From positions 1-43,813 of the forward strand of contig JBMFVV010000013.1 in assembly GCA_049965815.1 (NCBI GenBank): 43,813 nt of DNA. Direction: 5' to 3'. The notes under the pieces are model-generated. The model made no database searches. It was not told where the DNA came from and saw only the letters and a list, made by a program, of their open reading frames with translations. The stretch is from GCA-001856825 sp049965815. GTDB taxonomy: Archaea; Thermoplasmatota; Thermoplasmata; Thermoplasmatales; GCA-001856825. Positions 1 through 7,562 of the stretch are shown piece after piece. How positions within the stretch are numbered: position 1 is the first letter of the stretch; every line of letters starts with the position of its first letter. Position numbers and translations under genes: made by a program.

Positions 1-56
1 CCAGGCTCATAACGAAGCTGATGGGTGAGATGCATACGGGTGAGAAGGATGGCTGA
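1..56 (+). CDS. C-terminal tail of an unrecognised protein (5' end outside the window)
   Basis: The third forward frame is open from the left edge to a TGA at 54-56 and gives the tail RLITKLMGEMHTGEKDG. Its stop overlaps the ATG of the next gene (49-51) by 8 nt, a spacing typical of translationally coupled archaeal operon genes, which is the main reason for believing it. Too little is visible to name a family. Confidence 0.35.
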   Translation, partial: RLITKLMGEMHTGEKDG

Positions 57-461
57 GTCCGGTAACTTCCATGACCGCACAAGTATGATGAGCGTCCAGT
101 CACTCTCAGCAGAGATGCTCGCGAAGGAGATGCTGGACATACCTGAGGGCATGAAGGTCGCGATAGTCAGGGGAAGGGACGGTGAGGGGAGGGAGTTCCT
201 CTCCCTTTCAGACCCCATGCTCGACCCACTCCAGTTCCCGAAGGAGATGCAGGCTGACCTGAAGATGATGGAGGTGAACAGTGCATATACGTCAAAAGAC
301 ATAAANNNNNNNNNNACGTCTTAGGTTTCATCAGGTTCCCTATTGAACTTGTCCAGGGAACAAGGGAAGGGAAGCTCACACCATACAACTATTCCTCCTT
401 ATACAGCCAGCTTGTCAGTGAGCTGCTGGAAAAACCGCAGAGGTGGATAACGCCAATATAA
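49..461 (+). CDS. Unrecognised protein, split by an assembly gap
   Basis: The ATG at 49 overlaps the previous stop by 8 nt. About 85 residues follow before the N run at 306-315; after the gap a second open frame (codons from 318) runs to TAA at 459-461 and ends in ELLEKPQRWITPI. The two halves are in different registers if the gap is really 10 bases, so either the gap length is arbitrary or two genes are involved. A GTG at 25 in the same frame is an alternative start, but the ATG fits the overlap better. The visible protein is soluble and charged with no membrane segment; I recognise no motif. A T-rich stretch follows directly, as expected for an operon end. Confidence 0.5.
306..315. other. 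Assembly gap (10 N)
   Basis: Ten N bases interrupt a coding region. The reading register changes across the gap, so ten is probably a placeholder length. Confidence 0.95.
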
Positions 462-467
462 CACCTC

Positions 468-505
468 TTCCCTTCTTTTTTGTTTTGGAATTTCTTGTTT
501 TTCAA
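468..505 (+). terminator. T-rich terminator-like tract
   Basis: Several T runs follow the stop codon at 459-461 with no strong hairpin, the usual form of archaeal intrinsic termination. The rest of 462-690 is AT-rich and I see no gene there. Confidence 0.45.
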
Positions 506-690
506 TTCCTTATTGCAATTTATCTAAATCTTTTTGTTAGCATTCCATTATATTTCTTTTCTGATGAATACACTCCCTATCCCTCCATTTTTAAAGATAA
601 GCCCAACAACTCTTTACAACTACCCGTTGAACGAATGATTATTCCAAACGTGTATAGTAATTTGGACAGCCCATCGGGAAGGTTCACAGA

Positions 691-700
691 GTTAAAATAG
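691..700 (+). promoter_or_regulatory. TATA-like box of the CBS-CGL operon
   Basis: GTTAAAATAG lies about 26 nt before the ATG at 722. This places transcription initiation at or very near the start codon, so the mRNA is probably leaderless. Confidence 0.5.
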
Positions 701-721
701 GCAAAAACCCATAAGATTCAT

Positions 722-1690
722 ATGAAGGTTTACGAGAACATCTTGGATCTTGTTGGAAACACCCCGATAGTGAGGCTGAACAAGATTCCTGAGATGGGCG
801 ACAATATCTTTGCTAAACTGGAGTTTTTCAATCCCGGGGGAAGCATTAAGGACAGAATGGCTCTTTTCCTTATAAAAGAAGCGGAGAAGAAAGGCCCGAT
901 TGGAAAGGAGATAGTGGAAAATTCATCCGGGAATACTGGAGCTGCCCTTGCACTGATAGCGGCAGTAAGAGGCATGAAGGCAACGATAACAATACCAGAC
1001 AAGATGAGCAAGGAGAAGATCAACCTCATGAAGGCTTTCGGGGCAGAGGTGATCGTGACGCCAACAGACGTCCCTTACGATTCCCCGGAGAGTTACTATT
1101 CAGTTGCAAGAAGGATAGCCCAGAAAAGGGGTGCATATTATCCTGACCAGTACAACAATCCTGACAACATAAGGTGCCACTATGAGACCACGGGTCCGGA
1201 AATATGGGAACAGATGGTTGGAAAAGTGGACATACTCGTCGCAGGCATAGGAACAGGGGGTACCATATCAGGTGTGGGGCGATACCTGAAGGAGAAGAAT
1301 CCGGATGTAAAGGTGATAGGCGTTGATCCTGAGGGATCCGTATTCTATAATTATTTCAAAGAGGGGAAGCTTGTGAAGCCCCATGTATACAAGGTGGAGG
1401 GAATCGGAGAGGACTATCTGGTTAAAGCGATGGATTTTTCAGTAATAGATGATATAATACAGGTGAACGATGAGGATTCATTCATCATGGCAAGAAGGCT
1501 GGCGAGGGAGGAGGGGATATTTGCCGGCGGATCGAGTGGTTCAGCAATGGTAGCTGCCCTAAAGGTTGCCAGGGAAAGTAAAGGAAAGAATATTCTCGTG
1601 ATTTTCCCAGACTCAGGATACAGGTATCTCAGTAAATTCTACGATGACAGGTGGATGATAGATAACCACTTCATGGAGGATCAGGAATGA
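722..1690 (+). CDS. Cystathionine beta-synthase / cysteine synthase (fold-type II PLP enzyme)
   Basis: 322 residues, the length of a catalytic core without the C-terminal CBS (Bateman) pair found in longer homologues. The PLP lysine is K43 in NPGGSIKDR; the substrate-binding loop SSGNTG is at 68-73 and the phosphate-binding GTGGT at about 177-181. The GGS form before the lysine and the PDSGYRYLSKFYDDRWM block near the C-terminus resemble cystathionine beta-synthases more than plain O-acetylserine sulfhydrylases. Family reaction: beta-replacement on serine or O-acetylserine with homocysteine (giving cystathionine) or sulfide (giving cysteine). The stop overlaps the start of the next gene, a cystathionine gamma-lyase/synthase, by 4 nt, so the two are probably co-translated and form a reverse transsulfuration unit. 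Substrate choice cannot be settled from sequence alone. Confidence 0.88.
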   Translation: MKVYENILDLVGNTPIVRLNKIPEMGDNIFAKLEFFNPGGSIKDRMALFLIKEAEKKGPIGKEIVENSSGNTGAALALIAAVRGMKATITIPDKMSKEKINLMKAFGAEVIVTPTDVPYDSPESYYSVARRIAQKRGAYYPDQYNNPDNIRCHYETTGPEIWEQMVGKVDILVAGIGTGGTISGVGRYLKEKNPDVKVIGVDPEGSVFYNYFKEGKLVKPHVYKVEGIGEDYLVKAMDFSVIDDIIQVNDEDSFIMARRLAREEGIFAGGSSGSAMVAALKVARESKGKNILVIFPDSGYRYLSKFYDDRWMIDNHFMEDQE

Positions 1691-2832
1691 AGTTCGCAAC
1701 AAAAGCAATACACATTGGGGAAGAGCCGAATTATGATGGAACAGGAGAGGTAGTCTCTCCCATACACCTTTCAACTACTTTCGCAAGAAGAGACCCTGAG
1801 AAACCGACCGGCGGATACGAATATACAAGAACAGGAAATCCAACGAGGGAGGCGCTTGAGGGAAAGCTGGCGTCAATTGAGAATGCAAAATTCGGTCTGG
1901 CATTCTCTTCCGGTTTGTCAGCTGAAACCACCCTCCTGCTATCGACGTTGAAATCTGGAGATATGATACTGGCATCTGATGATCTATACGGTGGGACAAG
2001 GAGAATTTTTGATAAGGTGCTTTCTGGATTCGGCATCAGATACAGGATGACAGACTTATCAGATCCGGCAAAACTGAAATTCAGGGAGAAAGAGAGGGTG
2101 GTGTGGGTTGAGACTCCATCCAATCCACTCATGAAGGTCTTGGATCTGAGATCACTGTCCAAAAGATGCAGGGAGAATGATGTTATGCTAGTTGTTGACA
2201 ATACATTCGCGAGCCCATATTTCCAAAATCCTCTAGACCTTGGAGCGGATATAGTCATCCACAGCACAACCAAGTATATCAACGGACACAGCGATTCCCT
2301 GGGCGGTTCCGTGATGCTGAATGACGAGTCCCTATACGGAAAGGTAAAATTCAACCAGAACGCGGTCGGTGCTGTTCTCAGCCCATTCGACTCCTTTCTT
2401 ACCCTAAGAGGGGTGAAGACGCTGGAAGTTAGAATGGAGAGACATGAGAGAAATGCGAGAGAAATAGCGTCGTTCCTTGAGGGAAATGACAAGGTTTCTC
2501 AGGTGCTGTATCCTGGTCTTGAGACGAACCCGTATTACGCAATCGCAAAGAGACAGATGAGAGGATTCAGCGGGATGCTCTCATTCTACGTTAAAGGAAA
2601 CTACGAAAAGGTCAAAAGATTCTTGAGACAATTGAAGTATTTCTCCCTCGCAGAAAGCCTTGGGGGCGTGGAATCCCTTGTCGAGGTACCCTACTTCATG
2701 ACCCACGCCAGCGTTCCCGAGACCGAAAGAAGGAAGAATGGTATCACGAAAAACCTGGTGAGAATGTCTGTGGGCATAGAGAACATTGATGATTTAGTAG
2801 GTGACATTGAAAATGCCCTCAAGTCCATATGA
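1687..2832 (+). CDS. Cystathionine gamma-lyase / gamma-synthase (Cys/Met metabolism PLP enzyme)
   Basis: 381 residues, normal for the family. The PLP lysine is K196 in HSTTKYINGHSD, and the ring-nitrogen aspartate is D171 in VVDNTFASP. N-terminal YTRTGNPT (about 46-53) and C-terminal SLGGVESLVEVP are further hallmarks. Family members cleave cystathionine to cysteine (CGL) or make it from an activated homoserine (CGS). Pairing with a CBS-like gene through an ATGA overlap favours the lyase direction, homocysteine to cysteine, but this is inference. About 400 bp of non-coding sequence follows before the insertion sequence. Confidence 0.9.
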   Translation: MKFATKAIHIGEEPNYDGTGEVVSPIHLSTTFARRDPEKPTGGYEYTRTGNPTREALEGKLASIENAKFGLAFSSGLSAETTLLLSTLKSGDMILASDDLYGGTRRIFDKVLSGFGIRYRMTDLSDPAKLKFREKERVVWVETPSNPLMKVLDLRSLSKRCRENDVMLVVDNTFASPYFQNPLDLGADIVIHSTTKYINGHSDSLGGSVMLNDESLYGKVKFNQNAVGAVLSPFDSFLTLRGVKTLEVRMERHERNAREIASFLEGNDKVSQVLYPGLETNPYYAIAKRQMRGFSGMLSFYVKGNYEKVKRFLRQLKYFSLAESLGGVESLVEVPYFMTHASVPETERRKNGITKNLVRMSVGIENIDDLVGDIENALKSI

Positions 2833-3239
2833 TCTGCAGCATGCCACTGGTAAAGTGGCCTCTGACTGGAACTTCCTCTGAAAATTCTTGATTCTTCTTT
2901 CTGGTCTTCATTCACTGACAGCTCATCTCGAACCAATGATCCTTGACCCTCAATTCTCTTGGTACCATGAGGTAATTTCTCGATTACTCTGCATGGCACT
3001 ATGCCAATTACATACCGTTAGATAGATAATTGTTTTCTGTTAGATTTTTTGTGAGTAGTATGAGGTGGCAAAAATCTTGTACCGCGTGTAGTAATTTCTC
3101 TACACGACCGTAATATCACAAGGAGCCCACAGGGAAATGACTAGAAAACATTGATACGATAGGGACCTAACCATCTTTTAGCGTCATAGTTAGAAACAGT
3201 ATCTCCGAGTTGAGTAAATCTTAAGGGCAGCTACGGCTA
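2833..3239. other. Intergenic stretch without a supported gene; one strong hairpin
   Basis: No open frame here has convincing protein character. A perfect 7-bp stem CGTGTAG/CTACACG (3085-3091 with 3100-3106, 8-nt loop) is present. The stretch separates the CBS-CGL operon from the insertion sequence and may include debris of older insertions. Confidence 0.4.
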
Positions 3240-3247
3240 TCAATGTT

Positions 3248-3321
3248 GAGAGAAACGGAAAGGATAGCTATCCACAAACAGGATCAAATCATTCCTGTCT
3301 GCGGTTTCTTTCCTTTCTCTC
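3248..3321. repeat. Long stem-loop inside the left end of the IS
   Basis: GAGAGAAACGGAAAG (3248-3262) is complementary to CTTTCCTTTCTCTC (3308-3321) with one bulged base. The interior holds a 12-bp palindrome GGATAGCTATCC (3262-3273) and a 6-bp hairpin ACAGGA/TCCTGT (3278-3283 with 3293-3298). It lies just downstream of the transposase stop codon, so it could act as a terminator, mRNA stabiliser or subterminal transposase-binding structure. Confidence 0.6.
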
Positions 3322-3349
3322 CTCGTTGTTCACCATAGTTGTGCAGGCG

Positions 3350-4354
3350 TCACTCAACTCGATAAGAAACCTCTTGAAACTCCTCTTTGTTCAAGAAGAG
3401 ATACCACATCACCTCTATGAGCTGTTCATATGCAAACAGGAAATAGCGGACCTCAATCATCTTTGATTTTGTCTTGATTCTGCACTCGTCCTGCACCCTG
3501 AACATGGTTTCAATCCTCCACCTTATCTTGTATTGAGCTATGATGGAATCAAGGTTCACATCCTCCATATTGGTGGCGAACACCCAGTCAAGGTACTCCT
3601 GGGCTCTCCTGTCGAATATCTTTTTCAGGAATACGAGCTTCGTATCCCCTTTTATTTTCATGTTGTCAGAATGGAATGAGAATTCATGGACAATCACCTT
3701 CTTCTCCCCGTATCTCATGGATTCAAGTTCCCTCCTCTCCATCTCCATCTTGGGTACGAATATCAGGTACGGGACTGGAAGACTGCTCAGCCTTACCATA
3801 AGGTCCTTGGAATAGAATCCCCTGTCAAAGAGCACCAGATCAATGTTTGGTATGATTGTTCTTATAGTTTCAAGAAGGGAGAGCACCTCTGCAGGCATTA
3901 TGTTCCCTGCAGGTGATGGAATGGAGATTATGGGTAATTTCATATCCCTGTTCACTATGCTAGCGGTGAGATAGGAATACTTTCCCGTAACCCCGTTCTC
4001 TCCAGTCCACCCGTGAATCCACCTATCGTCAACCTCTCCGTAGAAATCCTCAGTGGTATAATCAAAGGCGATGATGCACCTCTCCTTTTCTATGCCGGAG
4101 GGTTTTGATATAGAGGATATCCTTGAGAAGAGGGAATTCTTTATGGAGGAAGGGGAAGAGTTCTCTATTGCGAGATACAGAGAATCCGACCTGTTACTTA
4201 TCGTTTCCACATACGTATTGGCAACCGCAGCCTTCAGAAGGTCTCTGTTGTAGTGGAATCCGCTGAGATTGGGGGAGTGATGCTTCAGGTTGAGGGAATC
4301 GTTTGTGAAGTGTTCGAGTGTTTTAAGAGATGAAATGAGGCGATCCCTGTTCAT
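3350..4354 (-). CDS. DDE transposase (IS4-like / ISA1214-like)
   Basis: 334 residues. The likely catalytic triad is D98 (in IIAFDYTTEDFYG), D177 (in LVLFDRGFYS) and E282 (in YKIRWRIETMFR); the YxIRWxIE block is characteristic of IS4-type RNase H-fold transposases. It catalyses excision and insertion of its own element. The ATG overlaps the stop codon of the small DUF2080 gene by ATGA, so the two are coupled. No frameshift or internal stop is present, unlike the other mobile-element remnants in this island. The exact IS family assignment needs comparison with ISfinder members. Confidence 0.85.
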   Translation of the reverse strand: MNRDRLISSLKTLEHFTNDSLNLKHHSPNLSGFHYNRDLLKAAVANTYVETISNRSDSLYLAIENSSPSSIKNSLFSRISSISKPSGIEKERCIIAFDYTTEDFYGEVDDRWIHGWTGENGVTGKYSYLTASIVNRDMKLPIISIPSPAGNIMPAEVLSLLETIRTIIPNIDLVLFDRGFYSKDLMVRLSSLPVPYLIFVPKMEMERRELESMRYGEKKVIVHEFSFHSDNMKIKGDTKLVFLKKIFDRRAQEYLDWVFATNMEDVNLDSIIAQYKIRWRIETMFRVQDECRIKTKSKMIEVRYFLFAYEQLIEVMWYLFLNKEEFQEVSYRVE

Positions 4355-4503
4355 GCAACTATGACGTATACTGTTCTGCCAAGATATTCCTTTGGACAGT
4401 CAATCTTTGCACTATTCCCGAATTTCGTTACAGTTCTTATGAAATACCCCTCTATGTTATTTACCTCCACCCTTGAAGCTGGTGTGATTGGTCTCTTAAT
4501 CAT
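4351..4503 (-). CDS. DUF2080-type transposase-associated protein
   Basis: A 50-residue frame starting with ATG at 4503-4501. It carries the KFGNSAKIDCPKEYLGRTVY segment, matching the small archaeal proteins (DUF2080) encoded directly upstream of certain transposases; the KxxGNSAxxxxPKEYLG pattern resembles an AbrB/SpoVT-type swapped-hairpin DNA-binding fold. Its stop overlaps the transposase start. The likely role is binding element ends or regulating transposase expression, an inference from position and fold resemblance. Confidence 0.75.
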   Translation of the reverse strand: MIKRPITPASRVEVNNIEGYFIRTVTKFGNSAKIDCPKEYLGRTVYVIVA

Positions 4504-4555
4504 CGGATATACAATACATATCCAATATTAAATGTTGTCATACTCTCAACACTGA

Positions 4556-4777
4556 ATGATGGCAAAGGAGCAGGCAAATATCGCGTTACAACAACTGGTA
4601 ATTTCCTTTCGGAGATAGTGCTTTAACCATTAGTTAGAGTATAATTATGTGGGAGCTAGAAGATGTTTAAGGTGAGTAGAGACACCAGATGAGAACCGCC
4701 ACAAATTAGATAGATTAAGGCTCCAGTGCAGAGAGAGAAGCTTAAAAATAAAAAAATATGGGCAGTCTTGGCCTACA
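4556..4777. other. Intergenic stretch right of the IS
   Basis: AT-rich sequence with only very short open frames. I see no gene, RNA or strong repeat in it. Confidence 0.4.
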
Positions 4778-5098
4778 TCACGGAACGGGTGGACCGCCGA
4801 AATAATATCCTCCATTACAGTAAGTGAAGCCAAAGTTCCCTCTCGTAAGCACATATGAGATGGAGCCAAGAATTTGCGGATGACCACCACCATAGCCCCC
4901 TGCGGCTACAGTAGGAACAACTGGTGCCAGAACAATGAAAAGAATGACCACAACGAGAATGACAATAACCAAGGCGCGTCTGTGCCTAGAGGAGGAATCT
5001 GAAGAGTGAGCAGGTGAGACTGATGCTTCAGAGTTGCCTTGAGGATTATTCACATTTTCCTGATATAAAGTAAAGATAAATGAATTATGGCTACCCAT
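4778..5098 (-). CDS. Small single-pass membrane protein of unknown function
   Basis: 106 residues. A polar Ser/Asn-rich N-terminus (1-40) with basic residues SSRHRRA is followed by one strongly hydrophobic segment at about 42-64, then a Gly/Tyr-rich tail (AAGGYGGGHPQ and NGGYYFGGPPVP). The arrangement suggests a cytoplasmic or extracytoplasmic tail anchored in the membrane. No catalytic motif is visible and I do not recognise a family. It sits between the IS and an IS66 fragment, so it may be an island cargo gene. The coherent polar-TM-Gly/Tyr pattern argues against a chance frame, but confidence is moderate. Confidence 0.5.
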   Translation of the reverse strand: MGSHNSFIFTLYQENVNNPQGNSEASVSPAHSSDSSSRHRRALVIVILVVVILFIVLAPVVPTVAAGGYGGGHPQILGSISYVLTRGNFGFTYCNGGYYFGGPPVP

Positions 5099-5144
5099 CT
5101 TCTTTTAACTGCCTGTTCGGGATTTTGTGATTCATGGTTTCCTC

Positions 5145-5370
5145 AGTTAGAAGATTGTGAGCGATACCATGGGCGATGATTTCCACGGTCCCGTCATAGT
5201 TGACGGGTGGAGGGCTTACAACTATCTCACAATCATACAGAGGTGCTGGGCTCACCTGATCAGGGAGGTGGACGCATTCAAGAATACTGAACATGGAAAT
5301 AAACTCTCAGATGAGATACATTCGATGTTCAGCGAACTGAAGGAATCGCTCAAATCGGACAATCTTGTTT
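5145..5370 (+). pseudogene. IS66-family transposase, internal fragment
   Basis: From about 5157 the forward frame encodes GDDFHGPVIVDGWRAYN, then QRCWAHLIREVDAFK, the hallmark catalytic-core blocks of IS66 TnpC transposases. The upstream part is closed by stops in this frame (TAG at 5148-5150). After about residue 70 the similarity fades into sequence antisense to the neighbouring NYN gene. The N-terminal coiled coil, zinc region and C-terminus are missing, so this is a dead fragment. Another IS66 fragment, N-terminal and on the opposite strand, lies at 8130-8504. Confidence 0.8.
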
Positions 5371-5411
5371 TGAACGGAAATCCGGCCTTGCCCATCATCT
5401 TCCAATTCACG

Positions 5412-5960
5412 TCATTTAAGCATCAATGTGCTGTCCTGAAATGTGATCAGTATATGACTGTCGCAGGCCTGACGGAGTTCAGTGGAACTGCCCGAATAAA
5501 GGTGAAGGTTGACAGTTTCCACCTTCCGAGTCTTGAGGAATTCTATCAGCGGAACAAAATCCGCATCTCCTGACAGGACAATTATTGTTTCTATTTCCCC
5601 GCTTAGGGCCAGGGTTATTGCGTCCACTACCAATAGTACGTCCACGCCCTTCTCTTCGGGTATGAACTCCCTTCCAAACGGCCTGTACTTGAGTTTCCTT
5701 GTCTTTATGGTTACGGGCCACTTTGCAGAAAGAGCTCTTATCCCGCTGTGGAACTTTTGCTGCTGGGCATACTGTGATTTCTCCTTAGAACTGTCCTTTA
5801 CCGCGTCATAGAGACAAACTATCTTCAGATCAAAACCGAACTGTTCCGAAAGCAGGGAGAAGAGCTTTCCATAATCAGCGGGGGGAAAGGGCAGCCTTCG
5901 CGAATCTTTCAAAGAATGATAAAAGTTCGAGTTATCAATAAGCAAAGCTGCCTTCTTCAT
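5412..5960 (-). CDS. NYN-domain (LabA/DUF88, PIN-like) putative ribonuclease
   Basis: 182 residues forming one NYN domain. Conserved acidic positions typical of this PIN-like fold are visible: LLIDNSNFYHSL near the N-terminus, GVDVLLVVDAI in the middle and VLSGDADFVPLIEFLK towards the C-terminus. Family members are metal-dependent RNases or RNA-processing proteins; many are accessory or defence-associated, and the substrate here is unknown. The gene is intact, although it lies between an IS66 fragment and broken genes. Its last codons abut the IS66 remnant tail on the other strand. Confidence 0.85.
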   Translation of the reverse strand: MKKAALLIDNSNFYHSLKDSRRLPFPPADYGKLFSLLSEQFGFDLKIVCLYDAVKDSSKEKSQYAQQQKFHSGIRALSAKWPVTIKTRKLKYRPFGREFIPEEKGVDVLLVVDAITLALSGEIETIIVLSGDADFVPLIEFLKTRKVETVNLHLYSGSSTELRQACDSHILITFQDSTLMLK

Positions 5961-6115
5961 ATTATCAATTGAGCCCAGAGTTACTAGCAGAAGCCAGTAA
6001 ATCTGGGGATCCTATAGTTGTCTTATCGTTAAACAGTATATAAGAATTATGAATTCCGCGTTGTGATTTGGTAGTAAGTATCCCTGACAATTTAATCCAT
6101 TGCTTTCGGATAAAG

Positions 6116-6346
6116 ATGGAGGAGGGGACGAACTTCAGAGATGACCAGACCCGCTGGCAAAGCATAGTCAAGACTCCTTATAAGGTTCTCGGGACGAGTG
6201 GGTGAGACTCCACAAGGATAGGATGGTACGAGCTGTCCGCCCTCCAGCAGATCATACAGGCCAGCGAGAGGATAATCAGGTCGAAGGAGGATTGGGAAAC
6301 TTACTTCCCGGATAAGATTGCGTCCAAAACGAATGCCCTCATCTAA
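6116..6346 (+). pseudogene. Broken small gene with an in-frame TGA
   Basis: From ATG 6116 the frame reads MEEGTNFRDDQTRW and continues to TGA at 6203-6205. The same frame then continues open to TAA at 6344-6346, encoding WYELSALQQIIQASERI and ending DKIASKTNALI. Both halves look protein-like (amphipathic and charged) and share one register, so a single nonsense mutation is the simplest reading. The frame is also open upstream to about 6049. I do not recognise the family. The end overlaps the opposite-strand broken gene by 4 nt. Confidence 0.35.
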
Positions 6347-7562
6347 GCTGGAACCACAGCTACGGTATACATCCTACCCTGAGAAGGGAGCTTTCCTACG
6401 ACGATGAAACCATGCAGTCTGAGAAGGCCGATATCTGAAGTTGGTGGATGCTCGTTCCACCAGTAGTCCATCTCCCAGGAAAAACGCCTTGTCAATTGAC
6501 CGTACTTAACGATCCAGTCATTCTCATACAACACCTGAAGCGCTGCCATCTGCCTGCTCAGTTTTCCTTCGAGAAGCGTCTTTGCGTATCCACTGCTGAG
6601 CTTGTAAAGCACTTTCGCTATCTTATCGACCCTTCTTGTTATTACCTTTGTGTCTATGTCCAGAGCTATGCACATCCCATCCACCCACTGAGAGGGGTAC
6701 CTGTTCATTGATGATCTCAGCGTTGTACCGTAATTCACCCTTATGGATTCATACCTGGATGTCTGTGCCCTGTTGTACCGCTCCATGAGGTACTCGGGAT
6801 CTATGATGTATTTCAGTCTCTGTGCAGTCCTCTCTTCTTCGGTCATCTCCCTAGACAGGACGCCATCAAACATGAAGTAGCCGTTCCACCACGGATGTAT
6901 CTTTCCCCGGACAGTGCTGCCCGGAAAGAAAGTTCTCCTGAGGCTGTCCTCATCAACAATCTTGGTGACGGCGACGTACCTTTCCGTAGAGGAGAATGCG
7001 ACTTGCAACATCTGGTTGATTCGGGGAAACAAAATTTTCAACGAACTCCTCCAGGACGGTACGGCCGGTTGATGACAGAATGAACTCCGTTATGAACCAC
7101 AGGCGTGCCTACCTGTAGCGCAGGTCGTCGTCGAAATCCATCGGGTCGGGGCATTCACCTGCATGCCTCCTAAATTCGTCATCGTAATGTTCAACTGCGT
7201 AATCGAACAGGGGCTGCATCCAGTCAATCTCCTCCTCGATCATCTCCCTTACCTTGGGCAAATTATCAACGTCAGAAGGCGTCACAGTTCTGTTGAATGC
7301 AGTTTTCTCGTCGTCCGGAGAACGTTCAACCATAACAGACCAACACCATCCCATTGATTTCAGAATGCAGTACAGGAACCATGTTCCTTATCCATTCCAT
7401 CATTGGTCCCGGTTTCAACGAAGAAAGTGCACTTCCATTCACTCCTGACAACTTGGGAGAAATACAGTGAATTAAGGATGAAGCTATAGACACTCGCTTC
7501 GCCTCCAGAAGGATATCGGAGAATATGGATTTCTCCCTCCCTGTTCGTTCCTGCTGAATCAT
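6343..7562 (-). pseudogene. Multi-lesion pseudogene of an unrecognised protein
   Basis: Successive minus-strand frames look like pieces of one gene. It may begin at 7562, whose ATG overlaps the TPR gene stop by ATGA. A frame change is needed near 7375. The frame then encodes WFLYCILKSMGWCW and MVERSPDDEKTAF and reaches TAG at 7111-7109. The same register stays open beyond that stop (ARLWFITEFILSSTGRTV) to about 6970. A shift there is needed to enter the long last frame (VTKIVDEDSLRRTFFPGS to TVAVVPA), which ends at 6343. That last part has only a TTG start at 7041 if read alone. I recognise no domain. The alternative is several short overlapping genes, but protein-like sequence on both sides of the TAG makes decay more likely. 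Confidence 0.5.

Larger units (their letters stand above)
3240..4555 (-). mobile_element. Two-gene insertion sequence with candidate terminal inverted repeats
   Basis: The transposase and the small DUF2080-type gene lie between TCAATGTTGAGAG (3240-3252) and the inverted copy CTCTCAACACTGA (4543-4555), which match at 12 of 13 positions. This gives an element of about 1.3 kb. The small-ORF-plus-DDE-transposase layout resembles ISA1214-type archaeal elements. I see no clear target-site duplication next to these repeats, so the exact ends are uncertain. Both reading frames are intact, so the element may still be active. Confidence 0.6.

Noticed and set aside
443..700. Open frame encoding a Phe/Leu-rich 85-residue peptide
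   Set aside because: It arises from AT-rich non-coding sequence, overlaps the end of the preceding gene and the promoter of the CBS operon, and has no protein-like charge pattern.
2691..2999. Minus-strand frame of 102 codons after the CGL gene
   Set aside because: Half of it is antisense to CGL and the rest shows no recognisable domain; kept as non-coding.
5965..6171. Minus-strand 68-codon frame
   Set aside because: The opposite strand has a more protein-like frame through the same bases and no family match is visible for this one.
6203..6205. In-frame TGA as possible selenocysteine codon
   Set aside because: I see no SECIS-like structure beside it and no redox motif around the position; a nonsense mutation in a decayed region is more likely.
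7109..7111. In-frame TAG as possible pyrrolysine codon
   Set aside because: A frameshift is also needed nearby, and the neighbouring gene has a TGA lesion, so decay is simpler; no Pyl genes are in the window.
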